A DNA stretch of 64,000 nucleotides, taken from assembly GCA_029204225.1 (NCBI GenBank), contig CM055096.1, positions 33,523,209 to 33,587,208 of the forward strand, given 5' to 3'. Position 1 is the stretch's first letter; each line of letters starts with the position of its first letter. A program made the position numbers and the translations under genes. This document shows positions 54,231 to 64,000 of the stretch, piece after piece. The notes below the pieces were generated by a model. The model did no database searches, was not told the DNA's origin, and was given only the letters and a program-made list of their open reading frames with translations. This DNA comes from Diphasiastrum complanatum (Eukaryota; Streptophyta; Lycopodiopsida; Lycopodiales; Lycopodiaceae).

Positions 54231-57200
54231 CACTGCTTTGTAATGTAGCCATGGTGGAGGTTTCAAGTGAATGACATGAATAATGTCTCATGTTGAACTG
54301 TTGGGGTGCCTGTTGTGACTTTCTGCTCAAGAATGTGTTCTGTAGCAGCATTCTTACCATATGCTGTGGGAATGAGCTCTTTGTTAGCAAAACCACTCTG
54401 TTGAAGTTTATCTAAATGGCTCCTCATCTGCTTGCTGTTCCTACTAAGAGATGTTTTGTGGCAAAGTAACATTAATCTTTGATGGCCTCTAAACTCTTTT
54501 AGGAGATTTGCTTGTAAAAAAAGTGGTGTTGTGTCAGTAATTAGCCAACATCCTGGAAGAATAAGGAGCAGCTGGTGTTTGTTGCAACCAGAGCTTTTTT
54601 TCCCCTAAGGCTTTCATTACTATTGAGTCACACCTGAAGAGAATCACAGACCACATTCCATGGAAGATGTTCTGTTTATCAGTAAAGTCTGAGTTTTGGC
54701 TCAGTAGGGAACTCATTATTCAACCTACTTGAAATATGTTTAGCCTTGTCATCCTATCAAATCAGTTGTGCTTCTTGCTTCCACCCAGACCAAATGATTT
54801 GAGCACATTTAAACTCTTGAATGCCTTGCTAAACAGTTTTCCCAAGAATCATACAAGAGCCTTTTATGTGTGTTTGAACTCATGAGGCTTTCTAACTGCC
54901 AAACCTTGCAATTTTGAGAATTGAAATCCCATGTTGATCTATATCACCACAACACAAAGAAGTCCATAAATCTACCTGCACTTTTACACCCAAAAAAAAT
55001 CAGTCATGTCCAAACCCTGCCAACAGTGCTCTAAAGAAGTGTGAAGGGAGAATGAAAACAGATTGAATCCACACCTGCAATCCATCAGACCTGTGCCCTC
55101 CCTACCTGTCCAACTGCGCCCTCAGTCCATTCGCATCTCTACAGGGCAGCGAGCTCTTGTAGTTCGGATTCCAGTCCGTCACGATGAAGCAAACATATGC
55201 AAATGATGATGTGTAGCAGGGAACTGACCAGTGGAGCCATACTGTGTCCATATTACCGAGCAACAGTCAAAGATGAAGAGCGCATCTCCAGCGCTAAGAC
55301 CGTGTCAACAGGCCTCCAGAATGTAAGCAGATCACGATCTAGTAGTGCAGCTCACCATCTCTGAAATCCGGTTTCAGACTGAGACAAAAGAAGGAAGACA
55401 TGTGAAGTTATTGGCAAATGGAAGAGGCCCTTTTAACGTCAACCATAGTGCAGCTATTTGGTGGCCTCGGTATCTGAGCCCTCTTCCCACTGAGCGGGGC
55501 CCTCCAACCAGTACTAAGGTAACTCTCTGCGGGAATGCTTAAGGAATCCACTGTCTGCTACCTCTGGTGTCAGGGTATTATGTGAATGAATGCATATTAT
55601 GTGAAGTATGGGATGATGGAAGTAGTGAATGGAATCGGTCTTTGTCTAGTTAAGTAACGGTTCTAGCTTATTTGCAGTATGTGGTTTTTCTGTTAGGAGA
55701 GTGCAACACAAATTGATAGTAGGCCTAGCCGGGTTTTTCCATTTAGACTAACACTATGCTAAAAAAAAAATGGAATGACTATACAATTCGATGTTTAGAT
55801 TAATCGTATGTCACATCAATGTAAGTCATCAGGTTTTGAGTGACGCTTTAAATAGCATGTGCACTATGTATGCGAATGATTTGTGATTAATGGCTTTTGA
55901 TGGTTATTTTACCCCAACCTCTTGGAATATAGAGGGAGGGATAACAAGAACCCGGTGAGGCGGAATATCCTCTCGGGCCTAAGAAGTAGCTCTGAATTGG
56001 TTTTTGTTTCTCATCTAGATCACAATCCTTAGTGTGTCGTCGGAATATAAGGGCACTATAGGATTCACGGGCCCCTGAAACCCGGGTCCACGCATTAGCA
56101 CGAGCACACTAGTCCAAGCAAAAACCAATTGATGAAAAACGAGAAACAAAGGAAAAAAAAATTGTCCAAACCAAAATACAACACCGTTTCACTCAACAAC
56201 ACCAAAGCCCTTAGCATGAATTCGTAAAACTGGAAAGCATTGAAAGAAAGGAATATAATGAAAAATGGTTTACTTAATCACAACACTTACAAGTGATAAT
56301 GGATTTGGGAGGGAGGGATGTGTATAAAGGATTTAGCTGAAGGTGGCTAACATCACCATCATGCACTAAGGGAAGAATCTTTCTAGGAAGCACGAGGAAA
56401 AGCATAAGGGGTTTTTCTAGGCATTGTACCGACAAGCTAAAGGGACTTAAGAAACAACGACTGTTGAAAACTCACATAGGGTGTGTGATAGAGCTATCTT
56501 TTTAAGAGCTCTATACTGCGATCTTCTAAGCTCACCTTAGGCCAATCATACTTGAAATACCAATCCAATATGTTGTGATTGAGGTCCAAGAGAAACATAA
56601 ATTTGAGATATATATCAATGAAAGTTACCTTATAACAAGAGATGCTATCACTACTTGTCCCCAGAAGATGGCCTATGACCAAAAACTTTGAATAGGCGTC
56701 AACCTTTGTAGATTCTCTTGTCATTAGAAAGAGATAGTGGGTTCTCATATGCAGGTCATGTGCGACATATATGGCGAGTAACCTCTAGGTGAAAGGAATG
56801 CACACATTCTAGAACCATCGACAGTATGGGAGGTGAAAGATCAGTAGTAAAGATTTTCGGTTAGCATGAACTCACTCCACACGCAAGTGTTAAATACACC
56901 CTTCATAGAAAAGTGTCACTATAGAGTTGTCACTAGTAAGGCCTATAAGTGTCCATTATAAGGGATTAAGAGACATATAGACTATCAGTTGGAATATTGG
57001 TTACAGAAAGGAGAGAGTGGGATGATCTAAAAATTCAATATCTACGTCCTATGGAATCCACGACAAATATGAGACTTGATTAGGACGAGACCCACACCTT
57101 CTAGAGTTGTTGAAAATCATAAAACCATCCACTCTTGTCGAGGGAGAGCCTTTGCCTCTTGCACCCCTAGAACATTACTACTATATAGTATCTTATTGTG

Positions 57201-58129
57201 AGATAGAGTTCCTACCAACTAAGGCATGAGAGATGAGTGTCGACCACGACGATATTGTCCCATACTTCGTATCACTGGTATCTACGCTAAAATCATAGGG
57301 CTCGATACTACGGTATGCGGGCTTCGAACTGGAGACCTAGCACTAGAAATCAATAATGAGGGATTTTGAGAACCACACTATACATCAAGATAAATCAACA
57401 ATGGGTATCAGTAGCCACACGAACCTTACAATTACAACCAATTGAGCAAGCTTTGATCTCAATAGACTCCTCATGACAAGCATGACACTAGGTGATCTAC
57501 CTTTACCAGGAGACTTCCGCCAGGTAGTTCGACAAGGAGTGGCCTATTATCATTTCTATAGCCCTCACGTGCAGCGTTTTCTCATTCCAGGTGACCGATT
57601 GTTCCGAGTCAGACATAGAGCAGAAGAAAGTACCTTATGCGTGTATGAATTAGCAACCAATCTAAGCTAGGTAAGTGTAGGCCTGATAACTATGCATTAC
57701 ATTGAATTAATGATACCCCGTCGGCCTCCCCCTCCAACTAATGCTGACGATGACCTAATGACAATTCTCAGATGCATCACCCAAACTCCAGAAGGACCAT
57801 CCCCCACAACTCCCACACAACACACATGGATTCCTCATTCTAACCATTGTATACATCACCATCGTTGGGTAGCGTAGGTCATCTATTCACTATGTATCAA
57901 CAATACACTAGCTGCCCTTGGATTTGTGTAAGCATCATGATGAAAATCTCTCGCTGGTCACATCGTTCAGAGCTTGGAAAACTCTCATTGATCTGGGAGT
58001 ACGGAGTAATCAGTAGGGCCCCCAAGATTGGAAATGGTTAGACTCTAATTACTCGTGTAAAGACAACGTGTGTCCTTCCCTCGCTGGGGCATTTCGGCTG
58101 GACCAATCCCTAGTCAAAAATTGCCCAAA
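54231..58129. other. Long stretch without recognisable genes
   Basis: Only short frames (for example 55345-55542, 56494-56748 minus, 57473-57670, 57692-57877) without domains. A 12-bp inverted pair (AATTGGTTTTTG/CAAAAACCAATT) spans about 55995-56130. Probably decayed transposon and intergenic DNA, with the right part possibly the LTR/leader of the Gypsy element that follows. Confidence 0.4.
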
Positions 58130-58500
58130 CATTGGTGCGTCTGTTGGGAGCCCAAATCTGTGAACGAAATATCGCTTGGAAGGTAGTTGTCCCTATTCTT
58201 GCTACATTACCTATTGATTGGTTACCCATTTTCACCATTTGGATGAAGATTTATGAAACCTAAAGTTCACCATTGTTGAGCGTTATATGACCCGTCAGAC
58301 GCTAGCATTGGTGCGTCTGCCGGGAGAGTCAAACTTTGAAAAATCTGATCATTGTTCGGAAGAAAGTTATCCATCCCCACTTTACTTGTGCTTAGAAGAT
58401 TGACACCATGTCATCCCGGTACACAATCCATTGACCATCATTGATCATTGTTGAATATCTTGGACCCGTCAGCCGCACGTCAACAATGGTGCACTATTAC
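58130..58500 (+). repeat. Diverged 176-bp tandem repeat with primer-site-like motif
   Basis: CATTGGTGCGTCTG occurs at 58130 and 58306, each followed by related sequence (GAAAGTTAT/GGTAGTTGTCC..., GACCCGTCAG). A weak third start is seen near 58488. TTGGTGCGTCTG-GGGA resembles the TGGCGCCGTCTG primer-site region of some plant Gypsy elements, so this may be a duplicated leader. Confidence 0.55.
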
Positions 58501-58811
58501 TAAAATTTCCAATTGACTTGTTAATCCATGAACGTAGCACCAGTGATTAGCATCACATTGCCATAATGTGCTGAGCCCACCCATTCAAATTTGTGGATCG
58601 TCATTGGAACTACTGTTTTGACCACAATGAGGACCATCTACTTGAAATTTATAGGATCTTTTTCCTGGCTGTGGAAAGTACTGCGGTATCACTTGACTCA
58701 GAGAAACCTTTGGTAGAAATCCCAAGAGTAAGTGATGAATATAGTAAGCCAATGTGGATGGAAGATGATTAGAATTAGCCCTGAACTTAGAGCATCTCAT
58801 GTGAGAAAGAC

Positions 58812-60760
58812 TTGGTCAACTCATATGATCTACAAAACTTGCACACCTTTTTAGGAATCATGGATGAAGGAGTGATATACGAATATTTTGGAATGTTTCG
58901 TGTAGAAGCAACGTACACACCATCCGACAGGTTTGGTAACCTCTATAACCGCTTTACTTCATGGATATTGAACCATAGACACCAAGCGATACCAGTCACT
59001 CAAGATGAACACAATGATCCTAGTCCAAGTTCAATCTTGCAGCATAATCAAGAATCTCCAATTGTTAGCGATATGATACCAGTGGTTTCTCCTACCAATT
59101 TGGAATGCGTAACTAATGTTTGAACCAATATTCCCTATGCAGAAGAACATATAAAAATGCTTAGCGTACTCTCATCTGACCGAGTTGAGTTAGAAATAGG
59201 AGATTATGAATATTTGAATCAATCAAAGGATGAATGTATGGCTGGAATTGGAATACCAACAGATGAGAGATTTGATGAAACCATCAACTAGTTTCTATCA
59301 CACCTTGATTATAGTAAGAATGAGGTAAGATTGAAAGAATCTGAAATAGATGAAGTGGAACTTGAAGAAAAACACATCATAGTATTTGAGAGGCCAGTAA
59401 CTGAAGAACCACAGGTATCCTTGTTGGAAGAACTTGAGATACCAAGAGTGGAGGTAGAGGGATTCCTACCTGTGGATGTGGATGAAAATTTAGAAGAATT
59501 CTTCTATGACCTTTACTTGGCTATAGACCTCTCATTGCAAGAACCTAGTCCATCAATTACGAAGCCAACACCACCCATGAATTTAATGGGAGTACCATCA
59601 AACTCAAACTTATCAGATCAAGGGATAGTGGCGGCTATGGGACTTTCATCACAAGAGCTTGAGTTGCTGATACCTACTAGAGACAAGAAGAAATAGATTC
59701 CGATATGCAATCAACCTTAGCACTATTGCTAGATGAATATGAGTCATTATTATCTGAAAAAGACAAATTGAGAAATCCAGTAGACTTGCACCTATATGAC
59801 ATACCACCAAAATCCGACATAGGTGAAACATTGACACAACCTAGAAGTGAGAGAGCAACCTCCAGTATTGATGAGTCTCTATTGAGAAAGAAAGATGAGA
59901 TATATCTTGATACCTCAACAGATAAGATAGATACCATGAACACGTCTGATAGAGAGACTATGATAAAAAAAATATCTAACTCTATAGATGAGCTCTTAGA
60001 TGACAAGGAAACAACTATATCAGAATGGGGGACTATGCAAAAGGGTTCAATCGAATCAATCTCCAACAAGACAAGGTATGACGGTTGGGAAGCAAAAAAC
60101 GAGACCTCAAGTAGAAGTGATAATCTCCAACTGCATGCCCCTTGTGCTAGGCAAGATCTTAATTATACACTTGGCACTTGCGTAGTAAGTGCCATACCGA
60201 CACCAATAGTCATACCAAATTATACCAAGAAAATTCCAAAAGTGATAAGTCCTCTACCCCAATTTCACACAGATACCAATGAAGATGCTCATAACCATGG
60301 CCAAGAATTTGAGACATCAATGGTTGTCAGTAGGATCATGAATCTTGCACATTGAATGATCATGTTTATAGCAACCCTTGTAGGAGAAGCTAGAAGATGG
60401 TATTACCAACTGCTTGTGGCATCTATTAATATCCTGGATGAACTTTATCAGTTATTCTTAAGAGAATTTGGACTCAAGTATGATGTTAATAGCCTAATGC
60501 TCGCCCTAACCATGATAGGACATGAATCAAGAGAATCAGTATGCTTATACGTTAGACAAATCAAAGAACTCATCTGCCAATTGAACATTGGGCTAGCAAC
60601 AAATGTATCATCTCAATTAGTACTCTCTTTTTTCTTGAAAGGCTTACAACCAGATATCCAGCTAGAGGTACATTAATCAGGAGTTTCATCTTTTGAGGAA
60701 GTAATATCTAGAGCATTGATTGTAGAGGATGCTAACCGTTCCATGTTTGAGTGACAAAAC
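58812..60760 (+). pseudogene. Decayed Gypsy Gag gene
   Basis: A chain of plus frames broken by stops (59122, 59290, 59696, 60355, 60676). The N-terminal 500 residues are acidic and Ser-rich. The last part carries the retrotransposon Gag core: FIATLVGEARRWYYQL, NILDELYQLFLREFGLKY, ESVCLYVRQIKELICQLN, LVLSFFLKGLQPDIQLEV. This matches the Retrotrans_gag pattern (F--TL-G-A--W, then F---F, then FI-GL-P). A long N-terminal region before the core resembles Tat/Athila-like elements. No zinc knuckle, protease or RT follows; a Copia element begins at about 61.0 kb. Confidence 0.7.
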
Positions 60761-61280
60761 ATCAACCAAATAGTAAGAGCAATCAACTTAGATGAGAACT
60801 TTCCTATGCCTACAAATGAGTTGCCAAATAGGATGAGATTACAACATGTGTTCCAACCATAAGAACCAAGACCACACTATGCAGCTGAGAGAGATAGTGT
60901 GATGCCAACTTATCATACGTAGAACCAAGTGAAAGAAAGATATAGCGGCCCTTTTAGTACACAAGAAAAAGCACACCATAGAGCCCAAACTAGCCAGAGT
61001 AGTTACAGTTAGAATTAAAGTAGAATCACTGTGCTACTATACTGTGGGTCCTATCAGTTGATAAGGATCAGTTGGCCTCGCCACGAGGCAAGTCGACGGG
61101 ACACACATCCCGCCAACGACAATTTGGGTCATGCATGGGTTGCCTGAGTGAACAACTATATGTACAATGTAATTTCATTTTGAGAAATACAGTTGCTATG
61201 TGAGCTTGTTGTGGAGAGTGTTTTCTGTTTGTGTTACTGTGTAGCATGATCTGTGTTCCTGTTTGAAGCAAATTCTAAGT

Positions 61281-61293
61281 TGGTATCAGAGCC
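61281..61293 (+). promoter_or_regulatory. Primer binding site (initiator tRNA-Met type)
   Basis: TGGTATCAGAGCC, preceded by one T. It marks the end of the 5' LTR and the start of the internal region of the right-edge Copia element. Confidence 0.88.
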
Positions 61294-62609
61294 GTACAAG
61301 GAGTGTACACAGTACATCATCGTCGTTGAAGAGAGCTTCGGGAGAACTGTCTTCTGAGAGTTCGAGGTTTATAGCGGGTTGAAGACGGAAGGAGAAGCAC
61401 TGGTGCAGAGAGTTTAGCACACAGAAGCTTGGTGAGTCTGAGACTGTGTGAGGATTCAGAGACAAGGGTTGTCGGCTGAATAAGAATCTCAACAAACGGA
61501 ATTTTGAAATTCCGAAAGAAGGCTACTTGGTGTTTGCAGTCAGTGTGCATTCAATCGGACACCGTTTGACAAACGGATTGAAGCATCAGAGTTCAAACAG
61601 TAGGGCGATCTCAGAGCAAGAGGATAGGCCTGTCAGAACATTGTGAATTAGAAGCCAAGAATAGATTTGTGTGAATAACCTTGGTTTGGGATTTGGGAGC
61701 ACAAAATCAAAGATTTCTTTCCATTCTGAATTGCTTTGGAAGCTATGAGAATCCAGAGGAGGGCGCCCTAGCAGTGCGAATCAGACCAAAGAAGGCCGTG
61801 GATGGCCGTGGAAGTATGAGGGTGCAGAACCAATTCTCTGTTGGCAGCCATAGCTATAAAACCCTGGGAGAAAAGCTTGAAAGGAAGCTTGCAGGAGGAG
61901 AAGAGAGGAGGAGGTAGCGCGGACAGTCGCGCGTGGCAAGCGTGACTGGTCCCATTGCGTCTGGAAGGACCCAACGGCCTGTGGAAACTGATTCGGTACG
62001 CAAAGTTGCATGACATTGTAGGATCTGCCTAAGGCTCAATCAATGGTATAGATCGTGTTTCCGAGAAGCAGTGTGGACCATTGGATTTAAGTGACCGTTG
62101 GATGACAGAAGCCCATGAAAGGTTGAAGGGTCTTGAAGTGTATTTTGGCCTTCAACTTCAATGAAAATTTTCACGTTGAAATTTGAGTTGGGTCCCTTTA
62201 CAAGTGAAGAGTGAAGTTTCTTCAAGGTGAAGAAACAGTTCAAAAACAAGGAAAATCCCTATTTTTGGGTCCTTTGTCCGTTTTGACCCAAACGAAAGGC
62301 GATAACCTCCAAACGAAGGGCACCCAGACTGTACCTGCAAGTACGGTATAGCAAGATAGAGTGCTTGCAGAGGAAAAAGTGTTCGGAGTGTGCCAAAAGT
62401 GATTTCACCATTCTACTGGGCACGCAGTTGGGAGTTGACGACTGAGTGCATTTCGGAAGGTGACGCCGATTTGGCTTTCAAATTGGTGGAAAAGCGGTGA
62501 GTGGCCTGGTAAGGGAAAAAGTGCAGATCATTATTTTCAACTTCTGACATCACAGTTGGCCTCGACATACTGTTTCTAGCCTACGACAGAAGTTTCAAGC
62601 AGTTTTGCG
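61294..62609 (+). other. Long untranslated leader of the Copia element
   Basis: About 1.3 kb between primer site and gag start, purine-rich, with several short upstream ORFs but no domain. Unusually long for a Copia leader; it may contain an insertion. Confidence 0.5.
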
Positions 62610-64000
62610 ATGACAAACATGGGAGAGTCCATTTTGAGTGAAAGTAGCAAATTGGACGAGATTTCCAACTATGCAGTGTGGAAATACAAAATGAAAAACA
62701 TATTGATGGAGAAAGACGTGTGGGAAGTCATCACAGGTGATGAGAGAAGGCCGCCAAATGAAGCGGCTATCAAAGTGTTCGACAAAAAAATGAGGAAAGC
62801 TTTGACCTTCATTAACTTTTCAGTGAAGGATCACATTATTATCCACATTTGTGATGTTGTTACACCCAGACAGGCATGAGATGTGCTAAAGGAGCAGTTT
62901 GAGACATTAAATCTGTCAAGAATCATGTTTCTGAAGTCAAAAGCTGAATAGTGCCCGAATGGAGCAAGGAGAGCACATTCAGACGTACATCTAAACAGCA
63001 ATTTGCCAAGACTCAGGAGGATGAAAGATCTTCCAGTAAGACCAAGAAAAAAGTCAAGTGTTTCCATTGTGGTAAAAAGGGCCATTGGAAGAGTGAATGT
63101 CAAGACAAGGGGAAACCAAAGCAAGTAGGTAACCTTGTCAATGAGGGTGAGATTGAAGACTCTAGCATCTTCATATCTGCATTGTCATCTAATCAAGATG
63201 ATCAGACATGGTATATTGACTCGGGAGCCAAAGACACATGACAAGTAACAAGAATTGGTTCAGTAGCTTGAAAGTGTTGGATAAAGGACCGTCCATTTCA
63301 CAAGCAAATGGCGATGTGTGCAAGATCAAGGGGATAGGCACCGTTTCAATCCAACTACCTGGTGGCAAAAGTAGGATGATCAGGGAGGTACTTTACGTAC
63401 CAGGTTTGAAAAAAAATCTACTTTTTGTTGGAGTCATTACTGATCAAAAGTTGAAATTAGAATTTGCCCATGATCGTTGCTTTGTGAAGGATGTGAACCA
63501 AAAATTCAAAGTTATTGCGGATGGAGTAAGGGATCCCAATACAAAATTGTACAGGTTGAATGCTACAATCAAGGGTCAACATAGACTCGTATCGTTCATT
63601 CCATCGCAAACTGAGTTGTGGCATGAGGCTTGGTCACTTGAACTTGGGAAGCCTCAATTTGATGAGAAAATTGGAGATGGTAACATGATTGCCTACTATA
63701 GAAGACCACTTGAAATCGATGTGCGAATCATGTGTATATGGGAAGCAACATTAAGAGAAGTTCAATAAAGGTGGTGTTGCAAGAGCAAATAACATCTTGG
63801 ATTTAATCCACACAGATTTATGCGAGCCTATGAGGACCATGTCCTTAGGTAAAGCCTTCTATTTCATGACCTTTATTGATGATATGTCACGTAAGACGTG
63901 GATCTACTTCATGAAGAAGAAATCGGATGCATTTGACAATTTCAAGAGCTTCAAAGCATTGGTCGAAAATCAGACAGGTAGGAAGATCAAAGCCCTAAGA
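62610..64000 (+). pseudogene. Copia gag-pol (5' part), frameshifted
   Basis: Gag starts MTNMGESILSESSKLDEISN with NYAVWKYKMKNIL and stops at 62877; its middle is shortened. The zinc knuckle CFHCGKKGHWKSEC (about 63060-63100) and protease site WYIDSGA (about 63210) follow. A one-base frame change at 63238 (GAKD then MTSNKNWF) leads into the rest of the protease (ILYVPGLKKNLL-like: VLYVPGLKKNLL) and GAG-pre-integrase LWHEA. After a stop at 63768 the integrase core reads LDLIHTDLCEPM and MTFIDDMSRKTWIYFMKK, to the window edge. Stops and shifts make it non-functional as it stands. Confidence 0.88.

Larger units (their letters stand above)
61040..64000 (+). mobile_element. 5' part of a Copia element, running off the window
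   Basis: A probable short 5' LTR (about 61043-61279; boundaries uncertain) is followed by the primer site, a 1.3-kb leader, and gag, protease and integrase sequence. The 3' half lies beyond 64000. Confidence 0.75.

Noticed and set aside
55920-56110. Possible ribosomal RNA fragment (GAACCCGGTGAGGCGG wording)
   Set aside because: I could not align it with any conserved rRNA core segment; the resemblance is limited to composition.

Overview
This window is nuclear DNA of a land plant, most likely a seed plant. Three things support this: an intron-rich LHY/CCA1-type circadian MYB gene, plant-type LTR retrotransposons primed by initiator tRNA-Met, and plant hAT/CACTA-like DNA transposon remnants. 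I cannot name the species. Apart from the LHY-like gene (33.5-41.3 kb) almost everything is transposon-derived, and most element genes are broken. All calls come from reading the sequence; no database search was run.

Layout. 1-6.3 kb: an LTR fragment, unrecognised decayed ORFs, a Copia Gag fragment, a minus-strand LTR with a tRNA-Asp-type primer site, and a Copia RT/RNase H fragment. 6.3-9.0 kb: a CACTA-like fragment with CCGACG subterminal repeats, three (CT)n tracts longer than 100 bp and an E-box/CCAAT-rich segment. 9.5-16.9 kb: a minus-strand Copia reverse transcriptase gene split by a 5.5-kb non-coding LTR element (10718-16225). Near-identical TGATC/TGATT target duplications flank it, and its interior is inverted relative to its ends. 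17.3-21.3 kb: two exon-like gene remnants, then the 3' end and a 1.49-kb LTR of a Copia element. 22-26 kb: a UTR-like segment, a minisatellite and featureless DNA. 26120-30965: a complete minus-strand chromovirus (Ty3/Gypsy) with perfect AGTAC target duplications; protease and most of RT are deleted and two integrase catalytic residues are changed.

The LHY-like gene has at least six exons on the plus strand. It carries the MYB repeat with the SHAQKFF signature, a proline/basic block and the family's C-terminal motif. Its predicted product is about 1030 residues, longer than usual. Its introns hold MITE-like elements and a tandem duplication.

42.6-50.1 kb is the most unusual part: a roughly 6.7-kb hAT-type transposon with ~100-bp inverted ends, bordered by (TA)n runs. 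It carries a minus-strand transposase gene with three recognisable frame-preserving introns, a downstream proline-rich/AT-hook ORF, a convergent charged 114-residue ORF and a 169-bp higher-order tandem repeat. Related fragments lie beside it, each also bordered by (TA)n.

51-64 kb: another LTR copy of the non-coding element, a Gypsy RT scrap, long stretches without recognisable genes, a decayed Gypsy gag, and at the right edge the 5' part of a Copia element (primer site, gag, protease, start of integrase) that runs out of the window.
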